Assembly (NCBI RefSeq): GCF_015476655.1
Contig: NZ_JABFHF010000013.1
Location: 1 to 64,000 of the forward strand
DNA: 64,000 nucleotides
From: Aquiflexum lacus
Lineage (GTDB): Bacteria; Bacteroidota; Bacteroidia; Cytophagales; Cyclobacteriaceae
Direction: 5' to 3'
Under the pieces are notes generated by a model. The model was not told the DNA's origin. It was given only the letters and a program-made list of their open reading frames with translations, and searched no databases. Every line of letters starts with the position of its first letter. Within the stretch, counting starts at the first letter, position 1. Of the stretch, positions 34,382 to 43,676 are shown piece after piece. The position numbers were made by a program, and so were the translations under genes.

Positions 34382-36513
34382 TAGGATGGCTCCTCAGAAA
34401 CTGGAAATTTTTACTCGATATAGTTATCGTTTTGGCTATAGTAGTACTGATTTTCATTTGGAACCCGATGGGGATTTTTGGAGGGGGAATAAAATTAAAA
34501 AATACTGCCAATATGGTATCCGAAGTCAATCAAATCGGTCAATTGGTAACCGCAGAGTATTATGGTGAGGTCATCGCATCTATAGATGAGGCCAGGTTAG
34601 ATTTGATTGAAGATGATAATATCAGTAACAATGCCATTATTTTATTTAGTGATATCAAATCTGCTTTGGGTAACTTAAAATCTTTCCAAGAATTGCCCAA
34701 GGCAGAAAAAGATCAGGAATATTCAAAAATGACACCTGTAAGCGGCTGGAGAAGAATTATTCGGTATGACGTAAATAGCCGGAATATTGCAGATAAAATG
34801 GATTTCCATGGATTTATGAATGATATCGTAGCTGATCCTCTTTATGACGACATGTTGGAATACATTTATAGGCTCAAAAGCAAGAGGCCGAGAAATGTAC
34901 AATGGGATCCAAATCCTAGGCATAAAGAGGAAGCATTGTTTATGATATATAATGAACTCCCAAGTCCGAATGAAAATCTTGATGTAGAAGATTTTAAGCA
35001 GTTCTATTACCAAAATAAAACAGCTGAACTCAGTAAGAGCGAAACCCGAAAAAAACTGGCGATGGTTGGCAGAGGTTGGGTAAAAGCTGGCTTTGATTTT
35101 TCTGAATTGAAGGAATCTTCTGTCATCATCAATGAGGACCGTGGCGAAATCCACATCATGGGACTCACTCCACAAATCCTTAATGCAGATATCAACCCTT
35201 GGTTTATTCCTGAAAAAGGAATTCCAGGATTTGAAATACTGGATGACAATGGAAGAGTAGACTTCAAAGATGCCAAACTCGTCAAAGAATATTGTGTTGA
35301 GAAACTTTTAGCCTTTGCACATAGGGCTGATATCCTCCAAAAAGCAGAAGATCAAGCTTCTGAAACATTGAAAAACCTTTTCACCTTAATTACAGGGAAG
35401 GAAATAAGAAAAGTAGTTTTTCATAATGACAGGATTATCCAAATCGCCAATAGGATTGAAAAAGAACAAACTGTAAGTCGGTTTGATGTGGTGCTATTGG
35501 ATTCCTTGCTACAACAGGAATTTGATCTGATTAAAATATTAGCCGATTCAGCCAAAACTGACCCTAGAATAAGACCTGCTTTGCTTCTTAAAGAAAACAA
35601 TATCGCATTCGTTATCAAAAATTTAAGGAACATTTCATTTATGGGAATGGATCTCAATTATGGATATTTTTCCAAACAGGTCTTGGGCATTGCCTCAGAT
35701 GGGATCCTAAATGAAAAAGAAATTCAAATTTTGGATTCGCTGCGGATTGATTGGGAATTGATGGATAGAATTGATTATTTTAATAAGCCTATCCCCTATC
35801 CGATTTATTTCTGGTATGACAATCCAGGTGAATATATTACAGATTACAATGCTGCAATTTCTTTTTTAATGAGTAAAAATTTGGTTATCGGGGAATTGGA
35901 AAATGTTTTAAAAAATATCAGCGAGGTGGACTCTGCTTATTTGGCTTCAAATAAAGTATTGAACAGTAAGAAGTTCAATGAAACGGAAATTGTTTTGACC
36001 CAAGTTCAAAATCCAATTGATGCCGAAGACACCTTATTCAGTCTTTTGTATCCATATCAATACAACAGTAAAATCATCTCTGATTTTATAAATACCAAAG
36101 ATATCAAAGATGTAAAAATAACTGAACCCAATCCATCAGATAGTAAGTATTGGCATCTTTACCACACTGAATATGGACAAGTAATACAATTGATTCCTGC
36201 AGAGTTTCTCGATTGGATAGCGCCGCCTCTTAAAACAAAATTGATAGAGAAGGGAGCCATGAATTTTAATAATAAATTTATACTCTTTGCTGACCCAAGG
36301 GACTTCACTAAATTTCTCCAGGATTCAATTACAATGATTGCGAGCGAACAAAGCTTGGAAATGGCTACTTTTATTGAACTATTGATCAATGCCAGAACTG
36401 AATACCAAACTGAGGGAGCTTTGAAGCGGGCCAACAATTGGGCGAGAAAGAAATTAGAACAAAGGCAGTCTGAACCCAAATGGATGACCTCTTTTCGGGA
36501 ATCTGTCAAATGA
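34378..36513 (+). CDS. Large DUF4230-like membrane-anchored protein
   Basis: This 711-residue protein has a single N-terminal membrane anchor (about 10-30). A DUF4230-like region starts with ANMVSEVNQIGQLVTAEYYGE and is split by an insertion, resuming at GRGWVKAGFDFSELKESSVII (about 222-242) with the ILNADINPW segment. The C-terminal 350 residues are mostly helical with no recognised domain. It is the last gene of the operon and appears to be an enlarged paralogue of the preceding lipoprotein. It ends 6 bases from the convergent GMC gene, and no hairpin terminator is visible between them. Confidence 0.7.
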   Translation: MIGWLLRNWKFLLDIVIVLAIVVLIFIWNPMGIFGGGIKLKNTANMVSEVNQIGQLVTAEYYGEVIASIDEARLDLIEDDNISNNAIILFSDIKSALGNLKSFQELPKAEKDQEYSKMTPVSGWRRIIRYDVNSRNIADKMDFHGFMNDIVADPLYDDMLEYIYRLKSKRPRNVQWDPNPRHKEEALFMIYNELPSPNENLDVEDFKQFYYQNKTAELSKSETRKKLAMVGRGWVKAGFDFSELKESSVIINEDRGEIHIMGLTPQILNADINPWFIPEKGIPGFEILDDNGRVDFKDAKLVKEYCVEKLLAFAHRADILQKAEDQASETLKNLFTLITGKEIRKVVFHNDRIIQIANRIEKEQTVSRFDVVLLDSLLQQEFDLIKILADSAKTDPRIRPALLLKENNIAFVIKNLRNISFMGMDLNYGYFSKQVLGIASDGILNEKEIQILDSLRIDWELMDRIDYFNKPIPYPIYFWYDNPGEYITDYNAAISFLMSKNLVIGELENVLKNISEVDSAYLASNKVLNSKKFNETEIVLTQVQNPIDAEDTLFSLLYPYQYNSKIISDFINTKDIKDVKITEPNPSDSKYWHLYHTEYGQVIQLIPAEFLDWIAPPLKTKLIEKGAMNFNNKFILFADPRDFTKFLQDSITMIASEQSLEMATFIELLINARTEYQTEGALKRANNWARKKLEQRQSEPKWMTSFRESVK

Positions 36514-36519
36514 CTGTGA

Positions 36520-38874
36520 CTATTCTTTTTTTCCGAGTTTCTTGAAATATGTTTCAAAAACATTTCCTCCAAAGAACTTTCCAAATGTAGTGATTGCCTT
36601 CAATCCCTGGATTTTATTGGAAGTATTCAAAGCCTTCATTGTTGTGAGTTGTTTGGCAAAATCTGCGGGTTGGATAATCAGTTTTCCTTTTCCTAATATC
36701 TTTCCATCCTCTGATTCTCCCTCAAAAACAGTAATGAATAAGGTGGTAGTATCTTTCCATACATCAAACCCTTTATTATTGTATACATCCTTGAATCCTC
36801 TGAAATAATATTTTTTACCTTCCTTACTGAGAAGAACAGTCTTGTACAACATTTTTTTCCTTTCAGGATCCTGACTATTTTCAATAAATAGGTTGAAGGT
36901 ACCCTGAATGGCTGCAAGGGGTTCTGATGAAAGTGAAGGAACCAACATTGTGCCATACATTCCTGCTTCATGAGTGGATACTCCAACAAAAGACTCCACA
37001 TCTTCTGACCTGATGGTCAGGGTAAATTGAAATGCTGAATTAGAATTTTTCCCCTTCTCAAATCCTTGGTGATAATCCTCTTTTTCCTCTGTTGAAAAAT
37101 AGCCTTTCATGGTTTCGGTAAACTGAACACCGGGCTTGATATTGGGACTTGAATCTTTTTCCGGAAGGACATTGAATCCATAATCTAAATCTAAATCCAT
37201 TTCTTCTGCGATCAGCTTACAACTTCTTTCAGCCAATGCACTGATGGTCAATAAAGGATTGGTACCTACAGGTCTTGGAATAACTGCCCCATCCATAACA
37301 TACAGGCCATCATGAAGTTCAGTACCTGAGGTTCCTGAAAAAACCTGACCTTTATGATCGGTAACCCCTAGCCCGGCATGATCAGCCATACCACAGCCCC
37401 CAAGTGGATGGACAGTTACCAAATCATAATCCATTCTTTTATTCCATGTTGGATTGGGTACTTTTGTTCCTCCCAAAGCTCTAGTGGCACTTAGTAACTT
37501 GTCTTCGACTTTTTTGAATATTTCCTGTTTGCCCACACCCTGCCAATTTATACGAAGCTGATCATCCTCAAATACCATTTGCCCATTTCCATCATCATGT
37601 GTCATTACCAAATAGATTTGTGTATGATTGATAGCACCATAAAAAGGTCCTCTGACCATGCTTACTATCTCCCGCCATTTTCTCTTAAAAAAATTATTGG
37701 AAAAAATCCTGTCTCTGTTCAAACCAAACAATCTGGAGAATGTCAGGAGTGTGCCGGGCATGATACCCCTAATTGGCCCGGGAACTGTACCTTCTTCCAA
37801 AGTCATTCCGTTTTCCATTACCGACCCATTCCGCATATCGATCACTGAAGTAATGCATGGCCCTACCTCCGAAACTTGACCATTTCCTCTTTTACCGAGC
37901 CCAATACCGTTTATCGGTACGTCATTGTTGTATCCAAATCCTAAAGCATCACCGTTACCGGTAAATCTTTTCCCCAACATGGAGGAAACTTTCAAACCTT
38001 TTTGAGCAGAGCGGAAAAGGATCTCTGTGGAACCCAAAGATCCTGCACTTAATATTACGTTTTGTGCATAAACAAACATTTCCGGCGTGTCAAAAACCTC
38101 CCTTCCAGTATTCAAGGGGTTGAAATAAACTTTCCAATTTCCATTTGATTTTTCCACGTATCTAACATTGATCTCAGTAAAAATATCGGCACTGTGATTA
38201 AAAGCATCAGGAAGATAATTCATGGCAGTGGTGTTTTTGGCGCCAACATTACAACCTGTGACACAATCTCCGCAATTGTTACATTTTGGTTGTTGGATTC
38301 CAACGTGGTTGTCAACTCTGTCTTCAAAGGTCACATTGATATCAAGTAATTTGAATTCTTCAGCCATACGGTTTGCCGATATGCGCATTGCTTCGGTTTT
38401 TTTCAACACAGGATACCCATTCTCATTTTCGGGATAAGGATTGGGTTGAAGCATTTCCCATGCCCTTTGTAATCCATCTTCAAAGGAACCCACATCTTCC
38501 CTTATAGCTGTCGGCCATTCTTTTTGCTCCATTACCCTAGGTTCAGGTTTGATGGAAACATTCGCATTGACAAGCGATGTTCCTCCAAGTCCACATCCTT
38601 TAAAGACATTGATTCCATCTCCAAAATTGAATTCATACAAACCATTTCTGGATTCAGAACCTTTGCCTTTTTTCATGTTCATTTCCAAAGCGGCTTCTTT
38701 CAGGGTTTTTGGAAATTGACCGGGTAAAAATTCTTTTCCTTTTTCAAACAGACAGACAGATTTGCCTAATCGCGACATTCTTGATGCGGCTATACTTCCG
38801 CCATATCCCGAACCAATTACAATAAAATCATAATGACTTTTGAGTTCTGATAAAGATTTGGATAGTTTTTTCAT
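36520..38874 (-). CDS. Cholesterol-oxidase-like GMC flavoenzyme with extra C-terminal domain
   Basis: This 784-residue FAD enzyme carries the dinucleotide motif VIGSGYGGSIAASRM near 18-33 and the GMC signature FKGCGLGGTSLVNANV near 91-106. A CxxCxxCxxxC cluster lies at residues 198, 201, 204 and 208. The active-site His is in VHPLGGCGMADH and the Asn in VGTNPLLTISALAERS. A further 220 residues at the C-terminus (after GVQFTETMKGYF) form a beta-rich domain without a name known to me. No signal peptide is present. It is the last gene of a four-gene operon and probably oxidises a hydroxyl on a sterol-like or other lipid (inference). Confidence 0.82.
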   Translation of the reverse strand: MKKLSKSLSELKSHYDFIVIGSGYGGSIAASRMSRLGKSVCLFEKGKEFLPGQFPKTLKEAALEMNMKKGKGSESRNGLYEFNFGDGINVFKGCGLGGTSLVNANVSIKPEPRVMEQKEWPTAIREDVGSFEDGLQRAWEMLQPNPYPENENGYPVLKKTEAMRISANRMAEEFKLLDINVTFEDRVDNHVGIQQPKCNNCGDCVTGCNVGAKNTTAMNYLPDAFNHSADIFTEINVRYVEKSNGNWKVYFNPLNTGREVFDTPEMFVYAQNVILSAGSLGSTEILFRSAQKGLKVSSMLGKRFTGNGDALGFGYNNDVPINGIGLGKRGNGQVSEVGPCITSVIDMRNGSVMENGMTLEEGTVPGPIRGIMPGTLLTFSRLFGLNRDRIFSNNFFKRKWREIVSMVRGPFYGAINHTQIYLVMTHDDGNGQMVFEDDQLRINWQGVGKQEIFKKVEDKLLSATRALGGTKVPNPTWNKRMDYDLVTVHPLGGCGMADHAGLGVTDHKGQVFSGTSGTELHDGLYVMDGAVIPRPVGTNPLLTISALAERSCKLIAEEMDLDLDYGFNVLPEKDSSPNIKPGVQFTETMKGYFSTEEKEDYHQGFEKGKNSNSAFQFTLTIRSEDVESFVGVSTHEAGMYGTMLVPSLSSEPLAAIQGTFNLFIENSQDPERKKMLYKTVLLSKEGKKYYFRGFKDVYNNKGFDVWKDTTTLFITVFEGESEDGKILGKGKLIIQPADFAKQLTTMKALNTSNKIQGLKAITTFGKFFGGNVFETYFKKLGKKE

Positions 38875-38882
38875 GGTCTTGT

Positions 38883-40637
38883 TTAGTGAGCTATGTTGAT
38901 GGGATTTTCTTCTATGAGGTCATATTTTACTTCATCTCCTTTATATTGAGGGTCTTTGCCGGTTCCTTTGTTTACATCCTTCCAGTTTTTAACCACTGTT
39001 TTTACTCCTATTGGATAAATGGTTAAGGCTTTTTCGTCTAAGTGCAGCCTTAAAAAGTTCTTATAATCCTCTCCCAAAAATGACGATGATGCCTCTGTGA
39101 TGTGATTGTTGAGAAAATTACCACTGATAAGAAGATACAGACCGAAAAGTATACCACTTAAAATTCCACCAACTACAATCATTTCAGCTGAAAACCATAA
39201 GACCTGTTGTAAGCTATCAATTTTCATCCCTTGCGTAAATAAATTATACCTGGAAAATAGCCATATCAGTATATATAAATTGGCAACATGCAAAATACCA
39301 TGTACTCCACCTGCGATATAGTTCCAATTGCCTTTACCTGATTTGACATCCGTAAAAACCAACAATCCACCAAACAGTAATAAATTCAAAGCCAATACGG
39401 ACGGGATATGACTCAAACTACCTCCAATCAAGGATAAATATTCCCCAATCCCTCCATCAAATAGTGATATACTCTTTGCACTTTCCATGAATGTTGAGGG
39501 GTCACTTTTAGTACCGACTTGAAGTAACCAAGCAGTGAACAGGTGAAAAATGCCGAAAAACAAAAGCATGCTTACATTATAAAAAGGAAAAAGCAAATTT
39601 TTGTAACCGAGCATTATAGAGTCACTTTTGGAAGGAAATGTAGGTTCCATCAAAGTCGCATTGTATCCTTCGGAAGCATTGATTTCCTTTTTTAGCGTAT
39701 GTGTTGTATGCATAAACGCACCACCGCCACCTGCTGTAATGAGATGGCATTTTTTGTTGATGATTCCTTCTTCTACATAATGAGAGTAATGGTGCAAGTC
39801 ACCTGTCAAAATAGTGGTTACCTGAATACTTTTGTTTTTACCTCCATAGAAGCAATCCGGATCCTCAAGATGGGTTTTGCCAAAAATGATTTTATCAATA
39901 AAAAACTTGAACCGGTCATGGGCAGAGCTTTTTTGACTGAAAGACTTGTACACCCAAGATGGTTCTGCCGTTACTAAAATAATTTTATTATTTGCCTGAA
40001 TGTCATTCTTTGCAATTTCCCTAAAGTAATTGAGTTGGGGAATATCAATATCTGCATTTAGTTGGATATCAATGCCCAACAACCAGTAGTTATGGGGTAA
40101 TTTTAAAGCAAAATAACTTCTAGTTTGTTGTGTCCTCCAATTACCCATGGATCTTTTTTGGAGAAACACTTTGATGAAATTGGTCAGACCATCATACCAA
40201 TCATGGTTGCCAGGAATAGCATATAAATGTGGCGGATCAGGGTCATTTCTATTTCCGGGAAAAGCTGCATGAAATGGCCCTTGCAACCTATTTCGGTATT
40301 CATGCATTTCCGGAGTGGGATAAACTTCATCTCCACCCATGATCAAAATTTTTCCTCGTTTTATTTTTTTGCCCTTGACTTCAAGATGATCTTTGGCAAG
40401 AAGGTGCGCCATCGTATAAGTAGGATTAAAGCCATCGCCTAAATCCGAAATATAATCGATCCAAATATCCACTCTGTCAGAATAATCAATATAATCCAAT
40501 TTAGGGTCTAGTGCAGCCTGCATTTCCCTCCTATCCGCAAAATTTCCAAAAACAGAAGATACCACCGTTTTCATACCGGTAGATGCCAATTGCTTGGGAT
40601 CATACCAGTTTACCATAGGTTTTTTCTCAAATTTCAT
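38883..40637 (-). CDS. Calcineurin-like metallophosphoesterase with C-terminal membrane segments
   Basis: This 584-residue protein carries phosphoesterase motifs in its first 320 residues: SDLGDG, MGGDEVYP, IPGNHDWYDG near 155, and LTGDLHHYSHY near 295. About five hydrophobic segments follow between 350 and 520, then a cytosolic-looking tail. The N-terminus lacks a signal peptide. The gap to the GMC gene is 8 bases and to the upstream gene 12 bases, so it is clearly in the operon. The substrate may be a nucleotide, phospholipid or isoprenoid phosphate. Confidence 0.82.
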   Translation of the reverse strand: MKFEKKPMVNWYDPKQLASTGMKTVVSSVFGNFADRREMQAALDPKLDYIDYSDRVDIWIDYISDLGDGFNPTYTMAHLLAKDHLEVKGKKIKRGKILIMGGDEVYPTPEMHEYRNRLQGPFHAAFPGNRNDPDPPHLYAIPGNHDWYDGLTNFIKVFLQKRSMGNWRTQQTRSYFALKLPHNYWLLGIDIQLNADIDIPQLNYFREIAKNDIQANNKIILVTAEPSWVYKSFSQKSSAHDRFKFFIDKIIFGKTHLEDPDCFYGGKNKSIQVTTILTGDLHHYSHYVEEGIINKKCHLITAGGGGAFMHTTHTLKKEINASEGYNATLMEPTFPSKSDSIMLGYKNLLFPFYNVSMLLFFGIFHLFTAWLLQVGTKSDPSTFMESAKSISLFDGGIGEYLSLIGGSLSHIPSVLALNLLLFGGLLVFTDVKSGKGNWNYIAGGVHGILHVANLYILIWLFSRYNLFTQGMKIDSLQQVLWFSAEMIVVGGILSGILFGLYLLISGNFLNNHITEASSSFLGEDYKNFLRLHLDEKALTIYPIGVKTVVKNWKDVNKGTGKDPQYKGDEVKYDLIEENPINIAH

Positions 40638-40649
40638 AAGTAATTAAGG

Positions 40650-41537
40650 TTATTTGATTTTATATTTTTCGAAATCAGTGATAGAAGGATCAGGCAGCCA
40701 TTCCTCACTTTGACCAAGGTTTATGACACTTTCCAATCCCTCAGGCATTTCCTTTGGTGGTTCATCATAGGTCATAAACCAACTTTCAAAATGATCATCC
40801 AAGATACCTACTGTTTTGGGCATGAATACTGTGAAAAAAGGGTCGGGATTGATGTCAATGCCCCTTAGAAATGAAACATTGGGATGATCACCTATGTATA
40901 AATTGGCCTTGGCTTTGCCGAATAAATTGATGCCTGCTTTGGTGTCAAAATAGATATAGGATGCCATTAGCATGTTTCTGAACCTACAATAATTAGTGGC
41001 TCCTACCTTTAACCTAATGGAAGGGCTGTTCGGTCTTACAATTTCAATTCTGAAAACAAACTGTCCATCTTTTTCATACTGGCTGCTAACGGTGGTGTCG
41101 GTAACCTTAAAGTCCAGATTTGCAATATGTTTCGGCATGCCCCAAATGCCTTTGCCCCCTTTTACCGATACTTCTGAACTTACAGGCAAATCAAGAATAA
41201 ATTGACCTGTCCCATATTTTTTGAGCATCATGGAATTGAGGATACGGGGGGCAGGTTTGGAGCCCTTGGTGCAACCTATTGCAATGCTGTATTCAATGTA
41301 TTTGCCGATGCTGGTGTCCACATAGTCAATGACAGTGATCAATAGCGCAGCTTTTCCATTGGGCAATTTCATGGCATGGATTTCATTTCCGGGCAGCAAA
41401 GCGTTGGCTTTATCCCAATCACAGGTAAATCCTGCCATCATCGCAGGGGAATTGCGGGCGCTGACGGGCATTTGGTAAGGTATTCCATCAACAAGGGCAT
41501 ATTTCCCTTCATAATGTTTGATCCTTTTGGGAGGCAT
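40650..41537 (-). CDS. Acetoacetate-decarboxylase-family protein
   Basis: This 295-residue soluble protein has the ADC fold signature (GKGIWGMPKHIANLDF, 129-144). The conserved lysine is kept at K136, but the usual neighbouring Lys of PKK is His137. The family decarboxylates beta-keto acids or performs related Schiff-base chemistry; the changed partner may alter the reaction. It sits in the GMC/phosphoesterase/hydrolase operon, with gaps of 12 and 11 bases. Confidence 0.78.
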   Translation of the reverse strand: MPPKRIKHYEGKYALVDGIPYQMPVSARNSPAMMAGFTCDWDKANALLPGNEIHAMKLPNGKAALLITVIDYVDTSIGKYIEYSIAIGCTKGSKPAPRILNSMMLKKYGTGQFILDLPVSSEVSVKGGKGIWGMPKHIANLDFKVTDTTVSSQYEKDGQFVFRIEIVRPNSPSIRLKVGATNYCRFRNMLMASYIYFDTKAGINLFGKAKANLYIGDHPNVSFLRGIDINPDPFFTVFMPKTVGILDDHFESWFMTYDEPPKEMPEGLESVINLGQSEEWLPDPSITDFEKYKIK

Positions 41538-41548
41538 AATTTTTCATA

Positions 41549-42568
41549 TTAGGGCTTGTTTAGTTCATCAATCATAATCGGAAATACATCTATATGGGAG
41601 TTTTTGCCAAAAAACACATCCAAATGGCTATACTCTTCCAATAGATACAACCGGTGGGCTCCTGGGTCCAACCTCTCTAAATATTCAAAGGTATTCTTTT
41701 GACTGTCCGGTAGAAAACAGAGATTTTTTACTCCACTGAACAGAACAATTCTTGCATCAGGTTTGAAATTCTCGGGAGCATATGATTGGCCATTACTATT
41801 ATTTTTTGAAACCAAAACACCGTGATTGATACAAGACCTGATATGTTTGAAGAAGGACAAAGGAACCTCTGCAAATTCATTTTGAATCCACTCCATGGTT
41901 TCTTTATTCAAATTTTTAAGTAACCAAAGTGCTGGAAATCCCGAACCGTAAGTAAAGCTCACAAACTTACCCACCATAGTATCTTTTTCCGGATGGGTTA
42001 CCTTTACCAACTTTCGGAGCAATTTTGTTTTAAAATCAGGTGCTTCCTTGCCCCATTGAGGATTGAGATAGGTGAATATCGTATTGACAATAGGAACCAA
42101 AAACTTCAGTTTAAATATGGACCATTTTGGAACAACTGGATGCAGAGATACTGCATTACTGATAATAGTTTTAACTTCGGGTACCAATCCCAAAGAAACT
42201 GAAATCATAAAACTGGTGCTCCCCTGACAATGTATGATGGCTTTAATTTCTTGATGACTCGTGAGCTCCACTACCTTCTTAACAGCTGCGGGATGATCAT
42301 TTTTAGCTACAACGTCCAAATCCCATTCATTGGGTTCCAAATCGATACTTGCTCTCCAATTTTCCAACCATACATCATATCCATCTTCCGCTAAAACTTG
42401 TATGATATTCTTTTCCGTTGGAGCATTAAAGATATTTGCCCTTACTCCTGCACCATGAACCAATAGTACAGGTCCTTTCGATGGAGTTTTTTCTGATTTG
42501 AAATGCCAAAGATTCAAGGGAAATCCATCTTTCGCTTTAAAGTCTATAATTTCAAATTTATCATTCAT
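41549..42568 (-). CDS. Alpha/beta hydrolase related to those fused to cholesterol-oxidase-like GMC enzymes
   Basis: This 339-residue protein has an alpha/beta hydrolase fold. The oxyanion motif VLLVHGAGVRANIF lies near 34-47 and the nucleophile elbow is IIHCQGSTSF, where Cys114 takes the place of the usual Ser. A C-terminal His is in EEYSHLDVFF. Large bacterial proteins joining a GMC oxidase to such a hydrolase are known, which supports a joint pathway with 36520-38874. It is the first gene of the operon. Confidence 0.8.
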   Translation of the reverse strand: MNDKFEIIDFKAKDGFPLNLWHFKSEKTPSKGPVLLVHGAGVRANIFNAPTEKNIIQVLAEDGYDVWLENWRASIDLEPNEWDLDVVAKNDHPAAVKKVVELTSHQEIKAIIHCQGSTSFMISVSLGLVPEVKTIISNAVSLHPVVPKWSIFKLKFLVPIVNTIFTYLNPQWGKEAPDFKTKLLRKLVKVTHPEKDTMVGKFVSFTYGSGFPALWLLKNLNKETMEWIQNEFAEVPLSFFKHIRSCINHGVLVSKNNSNGQSYAPENFKPDARIVLFSGVKNLCFLPDSQKNTFEYLERLDPGAHRLYLLEEYSHLDVFFGKNSHIDVFPIMIDELNKP

Positions 42569-42981
42569 ATTATTTCAAAAATTACCCTTAATTTAATATA
42601 AAAAATTGTTTAATGCTTCAAATACTTCACTATTTATTAATGAGCAGGCTATATTACAATGTTAATTTATCAGGGTTTTTCGAGATATTTTATTTTTATC
42701 AAACAGGATTGTTCTTATCAAACCATCAACAATTAGATGATTTTTTGAAAATTAAGCCACCTTTTTAAGGTAATTTTAAAAGTGATCTAAATAAAAATCA
42801 ACTATATCTATAATTATAAATCATTTTTGAAAGCACTAAAAAATATTTCATACATTATATTTTGTATTATAAGTTTTTTTTAATTAAATATTTTGATATA
42901 TAATTATTTATACCTTATTTTCAATCAGTTAAGTCACCCAAAAATATTGAATTTTAGTCACCCCCTAATATCAATAAAGGC
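42569..42981. other. AT-rich divergent intergenic region
   Basis: The 413 bases between the hydrolase operon and the small membrane protein gene are very AT-rich. They contain the promoters of both but no repeat or RNA that I could recognise. Confidence 0.5.
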
Positions 42982-43485
42982 ATGAAAAATTTAATCACCA
43001 GGATATTTGCTTTAGCATTAGTTGTTTTTGTGTTATTTCAGATTCAAAATTTAACAGCTCAGACACTAGCCCCGTTTCCCGCCAAATATTCTTTCGTAAA
43101 TGGATCTGAGTCGGGAGAGATTATAAAAAGTGATAATACCGTCAATGAGGTAATTATTCCTTCAGGAGAAAATGAATATGCCTCTGCTCATTTTCTTCCA
43201 ATTTCCTTAGAAGGATTGTCTAATTCATTTCAATCCTTTGGATTTGGTAAAAACCATCTATTGATGATCAGTCTATGTCTTTCTGCATTCTTTTTGGTGC
43301 TTTCTCACAAGAATCGATTCGAAACTGATATTTATGAATTTTATCATAGATCTTCATCTGGAGAAGTATTATTTGATAGTGTTGAAATGGCCAAAAACCA
43401 TGAATTCAAAAGTTTTATTGCCATAAGTACAAAAATCATTGGATTGATATCCGGCCTTATTGCAATTATCCTGATTGTTTTTTGA
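42982..43485 (+). CDS. Small exported/membrane protein of unknown function
   Basis: This 167-residue protein has a signal peptide ending LTAQ (about residue 26), a polar extracytoplasmic stretch and two membrane segments (about 93-108 and 145-167). Between them is a loop containing YEFYHRSSSGEVLFDSV. I do not recognise the family. It is a single gene. Confidence 0.6.
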   Translation: MKNLITRIFALALVVFVLFQIQNLTAQTLAPFPAKYSFVNGSESGEIIKSDNTVNEVIIPSGENEYASAHFLPISLEGLSNSFQSFGFGKNHLLMISLCLSAFFLVLSHKNRFETDIYEFYHRSSSGEVLFDSVEMAKNHEFKSFIAISTKIIGLISGLIAIILIVF

Positions 43486-43676
43486 TAATTACTAAGAGAT
43501 AGAATAAAGTCTTTCATAGATTCCAATTTTTTAATCATAATTGGTGGAAAGGTCTACTGTAGCAATACAGTGGCCTTTTTTCTTTTTAACCCCTCCCAAA
43601 GCCATTTTTGGCATGGTATTTTTTATATTACGAATCTTGCTCCTATCTTTAATCTACATTTCAAACCAAAATACCA

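Noticed and set aside
31177..36513. Prophage lysis cassette
   Set aside because: No holin, tail, capsid, integrase or attachment site is present. The genes have host-like membrane anchors and lipobox, so a domesticated operon fits better.
36514..36519. Shared terminator between the convergent operons
   Set aside because: Only six bases lie between the stop codons and no hairpin was found.
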